A stretch of DNA of 64,000 nucleotides from Antilocapra americana (Eukaryota; Chordata; Mammalia; Artiodactyla; Antilocapridae), in the NCBI GenBank assembly GCA_007570785.1, contig ML660211.1, forward strand, positions 2,843,947-2,907,946, written 5' to 3'. The position numbers and the translations under genes were made by a program. The notes under the pieces are model-generated. The model saw only the letters and a list, made by a program, of their open reading frames with translations. It searched no databases and was not told the DNA's origin. This document shows, in pieces, positions 45,551 through 58,102 of this stretch. How positions within the stretch are numbered: position 1 is the stretch's first letter; each line of letters opens with the position of its first letter.

Positions 45551-46811
45551 CTATTTCAGAAAGCTTAATCACAGGGCCTGTCTATACCTCTGGATGTCCC
45601 TCACTCCCCCTGCCACTGCCTTGGTTTATTCAAAGGAAATCAAATGTTTTTATATTGGTCATAGGCCCTGCAGATCAGCACAGAACTTTCCACTTACCTT
45701 AAGCACACCTGGGAAGAAGGATGTGGGAACAGGTATTTTACTTGAGAAATGATCCCAGGAAACACAAATGAAAAAGTGCTGAAAAAGAAACAGAAAGAAG
45801 TGCAAATGAAGTGTGTGTTAATAGGTGGGTTTCTATCTTGGGAATTGGGGGCTCAATCCTATTGGTGATCCTCTGAAAAGACATTTAGAACATATTTCTG
45901 AATCATTCCAGGGGAAAATGGAGAGATGGGTGTTTATTTATCCACTTTCACCCCTGCACATACACCATTAGTTGAAGGTTTTATTTTGAAGCCTTTAGTC
46001 TGCAAGCTCTTGTGGGGCTGGAATTAGCTCTCATGAAGAGGAGAGAGATGCAGTGTATAGAGTAGAATGGTATCAGCACACCAAGAACTGTCTTCTGCAG
46101 CTGCAAGTGAGTTCAGAGGGAGACTTAGACGTTAGGAAGGAGGGACCAACTGAGGGCATGCAGTCAGGTGAGCTGTCAGCCCTCTGAAGACTTGATTCTG
46201 TGGCCCCTGGTAAGAAGAATGAGGCAGAGGCTGACTGGGGACTTGACATAAAGGTGAAGTAGGGAGAGGAGAAATCATTGAGCATGTCACAGGCCATGTA
46301 ATGCTGGCAATTTATCTTTTATTATTAAGTTCTTTAAAATGGTTTTCATAGAATGTGAAGTATTTCGATTTGCATTTTGGGTTGTTGTCTTAGATTGTAA
46401 ACATTATCCTTAACTGGAAAATAACATAAATGTATCTAGTTTGTTGAACACAGGTTAAAATGTGTCTTGCCCTCAAGTGGAGATCTGGGATTTAGCCCCC
46501 CCCCCCCAAAATAAAGAATTAGATTCTGTGTTATAATTTAATCAAACTAATTAAAATTTAAAACTATTAAATTATTTGAACATGTTTAAAGTTGGTTAAA
46601 AAGTAAGTAAATTGCAGTATTTTTTATAGTATAGAGTAACATGTATATATTTTTACACATTTACAGAATTTTATCAATCTCTCTCATGATGTCACATATT
46701 GGGTCAGAATGTAAAAATGCACCACCATATTAAAGAATGTTATGCATAGTAACTGATGAATGCAAGCAGTTTACCTTTTAAGTTTTGTTATGACCATATG
46801 CCATTTTATTT
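45551..46811. other. No assignable feature
   Basis: Contains a run of 13 C at 46,496-46,508. No ORF or repeat recognised otherwise. Confidence 0.45.
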
Positions 46812-47060
46812 ATGTTTTTCTAGCTTTATTGAAATATAATTGACATATTGTATAAGTGTAAGATGTACAACATGTTGATTAAATAAGAGTGGAACTATCA
46901 CTTCAAGATATTGATTTCATTTTCTTTGGCTCTGTACCTAGAAGTGGGATTACTAGATCATAACCATGTGCTATTTTAGATACAAGTTTAGGATCAAAGA
47001 GTTGTATAATATTCATGCTAGTTGTATTCCTGTTTGTCCCCACTCAGTGGGCATACTCAA
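46812..47060 (-). mobile_element. L1M 3' part, antisense, internally deleted
   Basis: TTTATTGAAATATAATTGACATATTG at 46,826 (L1 3' UTR complement) is followed within 90 bp by CTGTACCTAGAAGTGGGATTACTAGATCATA (ORF2 C-terminus complement). The sequence between these is missing. Confidence 0.75.
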
Positions 47061-47462
47061 ACAAGTGAATGATAGAGCTTTAATTGCTTAATTCTGGATA
47101 GCATAGCATCAGTTACAGAGTGTAATATTGACTTATGTTAACAGCTTTGTAGAACTAATGAATAATTGCATTCAAAATGATTGTTAAAAGAATAATTTGC
47201 AGAGTATGATCAAGTTACTTTAATTCACTGTTTCAAATTTCTACTGATAATCCCTTTTACATTATATTGTGACTATTTCATGAAAGTTCTAATATTGCTT
47301 AGTGATCTTAAATGCAAATCCTTTGACAGAGATCACTCTCTCTGTATTTCCCATCAGCAGTTTTTAACACGCACATTAACCACATTGAATAATTTCATAA
47401 GGTGGAATTAATTTACCTGGAGAGTTCACACATAAATCCAGTAGAATAAGGCTAAATTTACC
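47061..47462. other. No assignable feature
   Basis: AT-rich sequence without recognised features. Confidence 0.45.
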
Positions 47463-47533
47463 ACATTGGTGGTATAGTGTGAGCATAGCTGCCTTGCAAG
47501 CAGTTGACATGGGTTCAATTCCCAGTCAGTGCT
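47463..47533 (+). pseudogene. tRNA-Gly(TCC)-derived pseudogene
   Basis: About 71 nt with the full tRNA plan: acceptor arm acattgg/tcagtgc (five of seven positions pair or wobble, one further G-T), D arm with A-box-like TGGTATAGTGTG, anticodon stem CTGC/GCAG, and T arm with B box GGTTCAATTCC. The body follows nuclear tRNA-Gly(TCC). The anticodon loop reads CTTGCAA, so the anticodon would be TGC, and one D-arm G is missing. Mismatches in the acceptor and T stems make a working tRNA unlikely. It differs from the tRNA-Glu heads of the local SINEs and starts 85 nt before one. Confidence 0.75.
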
Positions 47534-47547
47534 GCAGGCCAACCTTC

Positions 47548-47742
47548 GGGCTTCCCTGGTGTCTGAGCTGGTAAAGAATCTGCCTGTAATGTGGGAGAAC
47601 TGGGTTCGATCTCTGGGTTGGGAAGATCCCTTGAAGAAGGGAACAGCTACCTGCTCCAGTATTCTGGCCTGGAGAATTTCACGGGTTATAGTCCATGGAG
47701 TTGCAAAGAGTTGGACAGGACTGAACACCTTTCACTTTCACA
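47548..47742 (+). mobile_element. Bov-tA SINE
   Basis: Complete sense Bov-tA from GGGCTTCCCTGG to GGACTGAACACCTTTCACTTTCAC. B box GGTTCGATCTC at 47,603. The opposite-strand 100-codon frame is SINE translation. Confidence 0.95.
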
Positions 47743-49240
47743 ATATATTTAGCTATATCAGAATGGGTATATATTTGATTATGTTAAATTTAATGTCTAA
47801 AATAGCAGGTCTTGAATTCCTAGGAAAAATGTTAGTCTACTTGCATGTGCAGTGTGTACACATATTGTTTTTGGAGTATTTGTTAATATGTACATCTACA
47901 TAGAGATACATAGCCAAAGATACTTCACTTTTTGGCTATTTCCCACAGTTAAAAAAAATCCTAAATAGGTACTGTTTTCACTGATTAATTGTTGAGCGCC
48001 AAATAAATGTTAGACTTTGTCCACGAAAGACATACATGTTTGAAATTCCCATAATATGGAGGAAGAAGCTTCTGAGTCTGCCAACCCAGAGACACTCCAC
48101 GTTGCTGAAATGTAGAATGGAAAACTGCCAGAATGTCAGGACCCAGGTAGCTTAGCATGGTCCCTGATGTCGTTTTTATAGGAAGGAAAAGAAACTTCCT
48201 TATAAAGATTCTTCTTTCAGCAATCTCAGGGCAGTTAACTGCACAGGCGAAGTTCAAGTGTAGTTTCTTTATGCATATAAAATAATGTAAAGGCCTTTGT
48301 TATACGAACAGCACATGGATGCAAGCACAGATTGCAGTGGCAGTGTGTTGTGTGACAAAAAATAAAAGGAATCTCACTAAGCTGTAGTGTTTCCCAGGCA
48401 TGTGATTTATCATCTGCACTTAGCTATCCTAATGACAAACAAAAGCAGCTAAGCTACCTTAAATTGTTCAAGTAATTATTTTAAACAATACAACTGCTTG
48501 TCTTTTCTTTGTCATTGTTGGACAAGTTAAAATTTAATATGGAGTGACATTTTTCTGTAATATATTCCTTAGTACGTACGTGCTTAGATTCAAAGATGGT
48601 AACTACTGCACAGCCTATGATTCTGTTCCACTCCATTTTCTCTGACTCATTCAACGTTTCTTAATTATTTTTGTAAGCGGCTTTACTGGTTTTAGTATGA
48701 TATAAGTAATTTGTACTTTTAGTGGGAAGTTGGGAATCTATGAATATTTCACTTGTATGTAATCTGTGTCTATTTTCACCCAGATCAGTATTTACTGAGC
48801 TTGGTCTGCTCTGTTCATCTTCCTGTAGTAAAACCACCCCTAGCCTTCAGAAAAGTACTTTTATTCATTAAATGTTCAAGATGCAGCTCACCTATCTACT
48901 AACTGATTATATGAAATATGCTCAATATATGCACTTTTATCTACATATTGATTTTCTATAATTCCTGAACCCCAGGATTATCTTTTTCTTAGAGTAGGAT
49001 GCAGCCATGTTACCTTCTGTCCAGTCCATCTGGGAGAGCAGAGGGGAGCCCCTAGGATGGTTGGAAAAGGGAAACAGGGACTCTTATAGAATATACACAT
49101 ACCAAATTAACACTAAATCGTAGGCAATATTGATTGTAGTAAGATGCGTTTTCCTTGTAGTTGTTACATATCAAGGTTGCAAAGGGAAGAGATCATCTTT
49201 GTTCCTTCCTCTCCCATCTGGAATTTTTAAAGCTGTTTGT
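47743..49240. other. No assignable feature
   Basis: About 1.5 kb. Longest frame is 90 codons on the minus strand (47,985-48,257), no motif. Confidence 0.45.
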
Positions 49241-49251
49241 ACCCTTCCAGA

Positions 49252-49469
49252 GGGAGCTTCCTAAGTGGCTCAGTGGTAAAGAATCCACCTGCCAGTGCAG
49301 GAGACACAAGAGATGCAGGTTCAATCCCAGGGTCGGGGAGATACCCTGGAAGAGGAAATGGCAACCCACTCCAATATTCTTGCCTAGAAGTCTCATGGAC
49401 AGAGGAGTCCGGCGAGCTACAGTTCATAGGGTCACAAAGAGTCAGACACAACTGAGAATGCATACATGC
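49252..49469 (+). mobile_element. Bov-tA SINE with perfect 11-bp target-site duplication
   Basis: Sense Bov-tA, tRNA head with B box GGTTCAATCCC at 49,318, BovA body to GACACAACTGAG and a short CATACATGCA tail. acccttccaga at 49,241-49,251 and 49,470-49,480. The 112-, 98-, 72- and 67-codon frames across it are SINE read-through. Confidence 0.96.
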
Positions 49470-49734
49470 ACCCTTCCAGAACATACTGGGACGAACTGAC
49501 CTAGGCTTGAGACTGAGAAACACAACAAGTCAGATTCTGGGGGAAGATGAGAGGAGTTAAGAGGCTTAGGGTATCCTGAAGAAAGTGCAGAACTGAAAGA
49601 GTGAGACACATAGTCTGGGTTCTCTTTTGCATCAGTTGAAAGGACAGATTAAAAAAAAAAACTGATAGGCAAACATTTATACATGTGGCTTATGTGTATA
49701 TTATGTTATTAAAAATAGAGATGAAGGAGACATT

Positions 49735-49900
49735 GCATTGGTACAGTGATGGTATGCCAGTCATTTGCATGTATTTTCATATTTAATCTTCAAATAAATT
49801 TGAAAGAAAAGCACTACAGTCAGCTCCAGTTTGCAGATGAGCAGTGGGCTGAGATAGGTTATGTAACTACCCTGTACAGGCTTCTCACTAAAGGGGTGAT
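49735..49900 (+). mobile_element. MIR SINE
   Basis: TTTTCATATTTAATCTTCAAATAAATTTG then TTTGCAGATGAGCAGTGGGCTGAGATAGGTTATGTAAC keep the MIR order and spacing. Confidence 0.7.
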
Positions 49901-50934
49901 AATTCCCACACCAGTCTCTCCAGCTCAACTAATTGCTTAAATTCAAACTCTTAGAAAGAAATTTTTTGGTAGATAAACTTAAAGTTATTAAAATTTTCTT
50001 ATGTTGTAAAAGTGTTATTTTCCTAAAGGCAATAATTTTAATTTTCTTCCTTTTCCCCAAATCCCACTCCATTCAGATCTATTTCATTTGTACCGATGAA
50101 ATTGCCAATATGCTTTTGCTAGTCTAGCATGTTTAAATGCAAGTTAAATGACTTGGAATTAAAAGATATTCATGAACATTTCCTGAGGTATTTTAAAATT
50201 GCATAAACTCTCAGTTCTTTATGGATTTGTGAGAAGGTATCATATTCACCAAGATGTGCTGTTTTCGGAAAACAAAAATCTCTTCCCTCTCACCTTCTTC
50301 TCACATTAAAAAAAAAAAAAAAGACAGATTTCTTTAAAGACTGCCATTGTCAGCTTATGTCCTGTCTTTACAAAATTCTGTGGAAAGTGCTGAAGAAAGC
50401 AAGACTGATACTTGGATAAATCCTGTATTTAATAATCAGGTATGTTTGCTTCTTAGCACTCTCACAGGATCCAGGGGATGCTTCTAATTGCCATCTTCTG
50501 ATGCTTACAGATCCTAACATGGGGAAAGTCATGTTCAAATACCATCCAATTCAAGAAATTCTACTTATTTCCAGATTTTATTATTTAAATGCTTTGTAAG
50601 AGTTTTTTGTAGCAGAAGTTAAAATGGAGTTAGTAAAAATAAAGTTAATTCAAAACAAAGTTAATCTTATATGTGTGCATAGCTTTGATACTTGGCCATA
50701 TAAAAATTTTAAGCAATTATATTTACTTTCCTAGACAACCAAACTTAGTCTTTTTCAAACTAAACTTTCTAATCACTTTCAAACTAATACTTGAGTCAAT
50801 ACCCAAATAGATGTTTGGCTCTGTTTGTAACATGGCTATATAATACCAATGACTTTGTCCTTTGGGATTGATGGTGTGACTTTTTCCATCTTCTCTCAGA
50901 ACAGTGAAGATTCCAATTTATAGCATACTGTAAG
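49901..50934. other. No assignable feature
   Basis: AT-rich, with a run of 16 A at 50,309-50,324. Confidence 0.45.
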
Positions 50935-51118
50935 CAAGATCAGCTACAAAATTAGTGGAGCCCAGTACAAAATAAAATTCAGTGCTTTGCATTGAAAAAT
51001 TATTAAGAATTTCAAGATAGCAACATCAGAGCATTAAACCAAGTGTGGGGACTTTCTCAGCACTAGACCCCGTATGATTACATAAGTCACACACCCAGGG
51101 AACCAGTCCTGGCTATAA
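50935..51118. mobile_element. Likely old non-autonomous DNA-transposon copy
   Basis: The blocks GTGGAGCCCAGTACAAAATAAAATTCAGTGC, ATTATTAAGAATTTCAAGATAGCAACA and CAGAGCATTAAACCAAGTGTGGGGAC, ending CACACCCAGGGAACCAGTCCTGG, form a widespread mammalian interspersed repeat of about 180 bp. Its ends suggest hAT-like termini. Family name not certain. Confidence 0.5.
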
Positions 51119-53094
51119 AATTTCATATACTTGTTTCCTTGCTCCTTCTTGTAATAGTCTAGATTCCAGGTACCCTGTAAATAGACATATTGAAAAAGTG
51201 GTGGATATACTACTTCTGCCTCTAAGTAAAGATTAAGTAGATACTCCTTTTTTATTTCGAGGATGTCAATGAAACATACCTCACAGTCAGTAAACTCTCA
51301 GAACTGGTAGCAGGAAGAACTAAAACACTATGATCTATTAAACTTATTTTGAGATTTAATACTTTAAAAAATGACTAGATGCTGAATGCCTTTATGAAAA
51401 TGTCTACTTTTTGTCATTATACTAACAAATCTTTCTAGGATTCTCTTCAAAATGAATATCTCATTTTCTTATAGCTTAGGCTGGCCACATGGATATTCTT
51501 TTCTATCAGAGTGTACCTGATGCCTGTATTGAAGGTAATTAGTCTTTATCTTGAATTGCCCCTCTCATTTGGCGTGTCCTAATGTATGTTTTTCATGTGC
51601 ATAAATCAAATGAATAGATCATTTGAATTATTTATTCCAAACTAGTGGTTCTTGGATGTTGATTACTTCTTACTACATAATTAATTTATTTAGTCTAAAG
51701 CAAAACAGAAAATTTGGACATGAAAAGTGAATAAATTACCCATATTTTTCCTACTTTGAGTTATCAGGTTTTATTACTGGAATATGCTCCATGTTTTTCT
51801 CTATCATTTAAAAAAGGAAAGTATACAATATATATATACAATATACAATATATATTTCTATAAATGTTTATTAACAATGGACCAGAGACATCTTTTTAGA
51901 TCAATAAATATAGTTTTATATCACTTTTAATATTTGTATTACAGTCTATAATATAATTGTAGTGGAATTTATATACCTTACCCCTTCTGCTGGAGAGTAG
52001 GGACTGTAATCCTTTTCCAAGCCTTTCTCTCAGTCTTTCTGATCAGGGTGCCATTATATCTTATCTTACAGATGTAGCAGGGCCTTTTAAAATATCTTTT
52101 AGTTTGTAAGGAAGTCATTGCATTGTCTTTTAACTTCATTTTCTCTTTGGATATAATATTATTTCTCCCTCTTGTCTCAACTATGACCCATTCCTGCCCC
52201 AAGTCCTGTTCCTCGTCACTGACCCTGTGGGCAATTTCCAACCTCTTGTATACTGACTTCATGAAGGATGCCTTGATACCTAAGGGGTCATGTTGCTGCA
52301 TATAATAATGGTATTTTTATGAAAATCTAAATATACAATCATTTCTTATTTAGTGTTGTCTATTCTTTCATGCTCTAGGCCATCAGTAGCTGTCATTACA
52401 TTCATCCTTAGTGCTGCTCACTTGTGGACTTCCATATAGATTGTCAGTGTAGACAAGTTCAATTAACATTGCTACATGCTATGAGGAGAATTTGCCCCAT
52501 GCTTTCAGATTTGGAGTTTCTACTTGAAACCACTGTTTCCTGTTTTGTCCACAGTTTCTGAACGTGTCCAGTTCATCTATCACAACCATCAATCACTAAA
52601 GTCTCTCTTTGTGGCTCCAAGTCAGCTGCTCTGGATGATCTCTTTGCAACGCTTTAAGTAACCCCTATTGTGATTTGTATGTATGCTATGTGATCTGTAT
52701 TTCATGGTATTCCACCCCAGCTACCCTTATTATTTGATGAGAAATGTAACTTCAGTGTTATTTTTAAATGGAAGATGATTGCCTTTCAATTTTCTGTCAT
52801 TTTGAGGTATTTCTCAGGTCTGTGCAAAGTGAATTTTGCGTATGCAGCATAAACTATGCTCTGCAAAATACACTCTCAAATTTGATGAAACTACAGCAGA
52901 ACTTGTTACATAATAAGGAAAAAACTCATGTTGATAAAGATATTCTTCTTTAATAAATACCTTCCATGTAATGCTTAAAATACTTTTTAATACTAGGAAA
53001 AGTTTTGTCCTTAAGTTTTTATGAAATTTTGCTATAATTTATCAAAAAGGAGTGCCTCCCACTTCCTTATCTCTTTGATCCAAATCATTTCACT
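51119..53094. other. No assignable feature; one 107-codon ORF
   Basis: About 2 kb. A TA-rich microsatellite lies at 51,828-51,858. A minus-strand frame at 51,978-52,301 (107 codons, many Lys and Arg, one CYIC pair) overlaps no recognised repeat, but has no domain that I can name and may be chance. Confidence 0.35.
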
Positions 53095-53520
53095 AATAAT
53101 TCATGCATTAATTCATTTAACAACTTTCCCACGGGGCTTTTTTCTAAAGATACATTGTTAAACTATACAGTAATGTATCTGTTTGATAAGTATTTGTTCA
53201 GTTTCCATTTTTAAGGAATCATTCTCTGTCCTTGTTATATGTCATTGAAGAAATGACAGACCAAAACACCCCTCCTTATGTTAAAAGAGAGAAATGAGAA
53301 GCAAACACAGAAATAATTTTAGAGAATGAAGACTGTTAAGGAGTGTGATCAGGGAGATGGAGCACTTGATCTCAAACAGGCAGGGAATTCATTTCTTAAA
53401 AAGTGATATTTAAGCTGAGAAGAAACAAGGCATGCACATGTCCAGATAAAAGCACTCAAGCAGGGGGAACAGCAAGAGTGAAGGCCCAGTGAGCATGGCA
53501 GATCATTAGCTGAGACTAAG
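53095..53520 (+). mobile_element. L2 LINE 3' region
   Basis: GAATGAAGACTGTTAAGGAGTGTGATCAGGGAGATGG, GATATTTAAGCTGAGAAGAAACAAGG and CAAGCAGGGGGAACAGCAAGAGTGAAGGCCCAGTGAGCATGG occur in L2 consensus order. Confidence 0.65.
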
Positions 53521-54204
53521 GTACAAGGAGGAAGTAATGTGACATTGTAACAATAAGTGGAAAAAAATGCTTAAGAAATAAACTCATGCTGTGAATCAAG
53601 ATAGAGATGTGGATGACAGGATGAGGTCAAGTAGAAAACACAGATCTTTAGGGTTGATAAGGCTAAAAATTGAGAAACCAGGATAGTGGGCAGATCATCT
53701 TCATGGGAATTATATTCTTTAAGAATGCTGACAAGGGCAGTGGTGGAGATACGTATCCAAATTATATCTGACTGTGAAAACAGAGATTCCAAGGCTTCCA
53801 CTTACATCTCACGGCAGAACACTGTCATGCTGCTGCACTGCAGAACAAAAATGTTCTTGTATTAAGAAGGAAGGAGAGTACAGTGTTTAGGAGGTTATGC
53901 TAAGTCCTTGACTGATTGTCTTTACTATTAAGTATGAACCTTCAAAGAGTCCTTTACCCTTTATCTTTAGGCTAAAGGAAAAAAAAATAAAGTACTGGTT
54001 TGTGTCATGATACAGTTTTTTCTCTATTTCAGAGCTAGTGACAGAAATGTGGTAATTGACACAATACCTGTTTGATAAACAGATGAATCAATGAAAAATA
54101 ATTAGACAGTTACTTATCAAGCATTAAAAATATCTGTACTTCAAACTTCCAGTACTCTAGCAGTTCATATTACAGTGTTTCTGTAGTCCACATACACAGA
54201 AGAT
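53521..54204. other. No assignable feature
   Basis: A minus-strand 76-codon frame (53,571-53,801), no motif. Confidence 0.45.
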
Positions 54205-54315
54205 AGCTTGGTGCAGTGGACAGAGCACAGACAAACAGGGTTAAATGCCAGCACGGTTATTAACTTGCTGTAGGACCAAAGACAAGCTCTTTGACCTCAG
54301 AGAGGTTGACTTTCC
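54205..54315 (+). mobile_element. MIR SINE, 5' half
   Basis: TTGGTGCAGTGGACAGAGCACAGAC, GGGTTAAATGCCAGC and CTTGCTGTAGGACC...GACCTCAGAG match the tRNA-like and core parts of MIR. Confidence 0.75.
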
Positions 54316-54699
54316 TTTCCTTCCATATTCCAGATCCATGCTTTACACCCAAACTAGTAAGTAAAATCAATAAACCTAAAATATTGCTTTCTCACATCAC
54401 TGGTTTTGAAGCTGTGTAGAACTATCTCAAATATTTGTTTCCTTCAAGATAGTGATTTCTACACATATTTCTAGCTGTTGACTATGTGAGAGCCAACAAT
54501 TGGGTGACTTAGTATTCTCAGAAATATGCCAGTATTGCCTCCAGTGGTTCAACCGAGTCATAAGGTTAGTTCTAGTCAGTGCGTTATCAGAAGTCAGCTG
54601 TGGGCTAGGCACTGAGTGGTGGGATAAGATGCTTAGAAATTCTTATCTTCTTAGGTGGAAATCTAAGATGACTCTCAAAATTCCTCCCTAGTGTACGTT
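54316..54699. other. No assignable feature
   Basis: Opposite-strand frames of 61 and 63 codons only. Confidence 0.45.
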
Positions 54700-55260
54700 C
54701 CATATATAATCCTCTTTCCCTTGAAATGGACAAATCTGTCAATAAGACGGGATATCATTCCTGTCATTAGGTTACATTCTATGACAAAGTTGGAAGCATT
54801 TTGCAGATATAATTAATGTCCCTGAAAGTGAAAGTTACCCAAATTATTCTGCATGGATTTGATTTAATCATTTGATCCCTTACAAGAGAAATCCTGCTGA
54901 CCTACTGAAGTGGATTACCATATTGTCTCTAAGAGAGGCACGTGGCAAAGGATGGTGTTGTGCTTAGGGTGTGAGATCAGACTCTGGCTAGCAGTCACCA
55001 GTCACAAGGAGACCTCTGTCATACATCCACAAGGTGATGAATTCTGCTGACAACCATGTGATTTTGGAAGAGTACCTTGAGTTCTGTCAGAAATATAGGC
55101 CAGGTAACACTATGATTACCGTTTTGTGATACCTCAAGCAAGAGATCAAGCTAGATTATACCCAGACCCTGACCTACAAAAACAATGAGATAATAAATGG
55201 TGTTGTTTTAAGTGATGTTTTACATCATTGAGTTTGTGGTAATGTTTTAAAAATGCAGTA
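54700..55260 (+). mobile_element. MLT1-like (MaLR) LTR
   Basis: CATTAGGTTACATTCTATGACAAAGTTGGAAGCATTTTGCAGATATAATTAA at the left, GACAACCATGTGATTTTGGAAGAG in the middle and CAATGAGATAATAAATGGTGTTGTTTTAAG at the right are the conserved MLT1 blocks in order. Contains AATAAA in the 3' block. Confidence 0.75.
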
Positions 55261-57829
55261 GAAGATCAATATATAAGGAATGATATAAAAGCAGCAATAT
55301 TTAAGAAGTTTCTTTGGCAAACTAGTTCCTTGAGTGAAGATTGTATGTAGAGTCCTCTTGCCAAATCACCATGTAGTTATAAGCAGTCAAAACTTAAAAC
55401 TCTTGTTTTCTTCAAATATTGAGATTTAGGAGTTCGCTTCTCTTTTGTCTTTTCTTTTTCTTCATCCATAGCCTACACTAGCCTATCCTCAACGATACAA
55501 ATTTGGCACCAGAAAGCAAATGCAATAATTGCAATAATAAGGAGACAACGTATTTTACATTGCTTTAAATTTTTTTTTTTAGGAATAAACTATTATTAGA
55601 GACTAGAGGGAGAGTCATCTGTGTTATGTAGTGGAGAAACACATGATGAAATTGTCAAATATCATCATTTGTAATGCAAATAATGTATATTCTGACCTTG
55701 TAACTTTTAGGAAAGTGGGAAATAGAATGCTAATAATATATGTTGGTTACTGTTGGCTGCATTTGGAAAATGCAAAGAGGGGGAAATGGATTCAGAAATA
55801 ATTGGCCCGCTTATAAGCAGAAATGAAAAGGTCTACAGAGAGTGCAAAAAAGTGAGAAATTGTACAATTGGAAAAATTAATTTCTTCTCAATCCTGACCA
55901 GTAGAATATAATTTGGGGAAATTTCATGAACCACAAAGGTTGGTTAAAATTCATCCATGCAGCAAGAATGCTGTCAAGGGTTTGGCCATTTTTAAAACCT
56001 CTTGATGGGTTAAGGTTACAGGATAACAGAAGAGAGAAGGTATCTTTGGAGACAAAGCTGATGATCAAAGAGATCAGAGATGCTTCTTATAGGGAAAGAT
56101 TCAGGGCATCTGCCCATTAGTTAGAGTCCTTCCAAATTCAGAATGGAATTTTGCCATTTGTTTTCACAAAAAATCATTTTCATCCTCTTAAAAGTTCTAC
56201 AGTGAAATGCTTCTTAAATATTATTACATTTAAATGAAGGGGAAGTTGGTAGTGCTGGAATTAACATAGAAACTTTGTTGATGTAAGTGATTCTATTTAT
56301 AATGTTAAGAAAGATTAGTTTAAATATTCCATTTTAACTGCAGTGTAAGTTGAAGTGCTGAAAGTTAAAATTACATGTTTTTAATGAATCTACTTATGAA
56401 TTAAATCTACTACTCATAGGAAATGTTTCAGCAATTTATAAAAAACAACATGAATATTCATTGTAAGTTTACTTCTAAAAACCTTAATTGTGCCAACACT
56501 TTTATGATGATATGATTGTGACGAAGAACCAACATAACATCATTTTATTTGTCACCAGAGAAAAACCTATGTTTGTCTCATCAAGAAGGTGCAAGGCAAA
56601 AATAACCTTTAGAAACTTTATATAAAGGAAAGATCATGATATTTGAGTTGAAATAAAGTATTTTGCAAAAATAACATCTTTCCCAGTTAAATCCTTAAAA
56701 AAATCATTTTGATGATTTGATTTTTAAGGTAAAGCATATTTTAAAACTATAACATTTATTGTGATATAATTGCATTATATATTGTGCCAGTATATACTAT
56801 AGTAATATATGATATTAGAGTATATTGACTTTGTTATAATTAACATTATAATAAATGTTATAACAATATAGTATTAAATTATTATAATATAATGTCTGTT
56901 TTATTGCAAATTAGAAATAATATGGTTCTCTAAATACAGGGCTTTATTTGCAAGGCCTGTCATTTTAGTTTCTGCTTAGTGACCTTGAGAAATTAATGTA
57001 ACCTTTTTTTCTTCTTTACGCATTTGTAAATGGGATAATAACTTATTGAGTTTTAAAAATTAAAATGATTTTTACCTAGGTATGTAAGTAACATTTGCTT
57101 TTAAAACAAAGGAAGAAGAACTAGGTAAAGTAGATGTTACATTAGTTCAAAAAGTAGATTTACAGTAGAGAATAATGACTGCTTTTACATGTGTTGCAGA
57201 ACCAGATGAAGAAGTAGATGAAAATGACAGCAACAGAAGCAAATCCGCCAAAGTTAGGAGACTCACATTCTGAACTGTTAGCCATACCTGCAGATAAAAA
57301 CAGGTAAAAACACCAAGAATATCTCTTAGAAACCTTTGGAAAGGAGAGATTCTTAAGAGGATTAAAAGCAAAAATCCCCTACCACTTTATAGTGAATACA
57401 ATGGAGAATATGGGTGGGAGTAAGAGAATGGAAATGATAAAGGAAAAATGAAACAAGGAAAGGGCAAGGACTAGGGTGCCATTGAACAGGAGGTAAGGAA
57501 GGTGCCTAGACAAATAATTTTGGAGCTCTTTTAAGGAGATTTATTATGAGTACTCATGCTGCCAGATTGTCCTTACCACTTTTTATTTCCTTTAGTGTAG
57601 AGCCAGTGGCAGTGTATTGTATTAGAAATCATTGGAAATAAGGAGATCTGTTAGCACTTAAGATCTAATGAAAGGATGGACTTGTTTGGAGATTATATAA
57701 ACAAGGAGAACATGACTTTTAAAAGTATTTCATGGTGTTTTATCTCTGAAAGTTGTTGATAAATAGTGATTATCATTGAAAATGAATACTGGAAAGGGGA
57801 GGAAATGACAGTTAAGCTCTTCAGCTTCT
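55261..57829. other. No assignable feature
   Basis: About 2.6 kb. An extremely AT-rich stretch at 56,755-56,900 made of TATAAT/ATTATA words. Possible MIR traces near 56,950-57,050 are too weak to call. Confidence 0.4.
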
Positions 57830-58102
57830 CGCTCTAAATCTGCCCCTTCGTATATTCTTCATCTTTATAATGGAGATTCTTTGTTTCCTGAGGGCAAAAT
57901 CTTGGGGTTATCATTTATTTTTCTCTCTCCCTCATACTCATAACATGCCCAGCAGTAAGTTCTGTTGATTCTGTCACCAAAAAATGTCCTGAATTTGTTT
58001 ACTTCTTTGTAGTTTCATTCCTTATATATTGAATGTAAACTCCACATTTCTTTCTTCCAGAACTACGTCTGTTTTCAACCTCCTCTCCAATTGTTCTCTA
58101 GA
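57830..58102 (-). mobile_element. L2 LINE relic, antisense, left part
   Basis: Pyrimidine-rich complement of L2 that ends abruptly at CTCCAATTGTTCTCTAGACC, where the hAT element starts. The matching right part begins at 60,083. Confidence 0.5.

Noticed and set aside
46496..46508. Run of 13 C as a regulatory element
   Set aside because: A single homopolymer run in otherwise ordinary sequence. Length may even be uncertain because of sequencing error.
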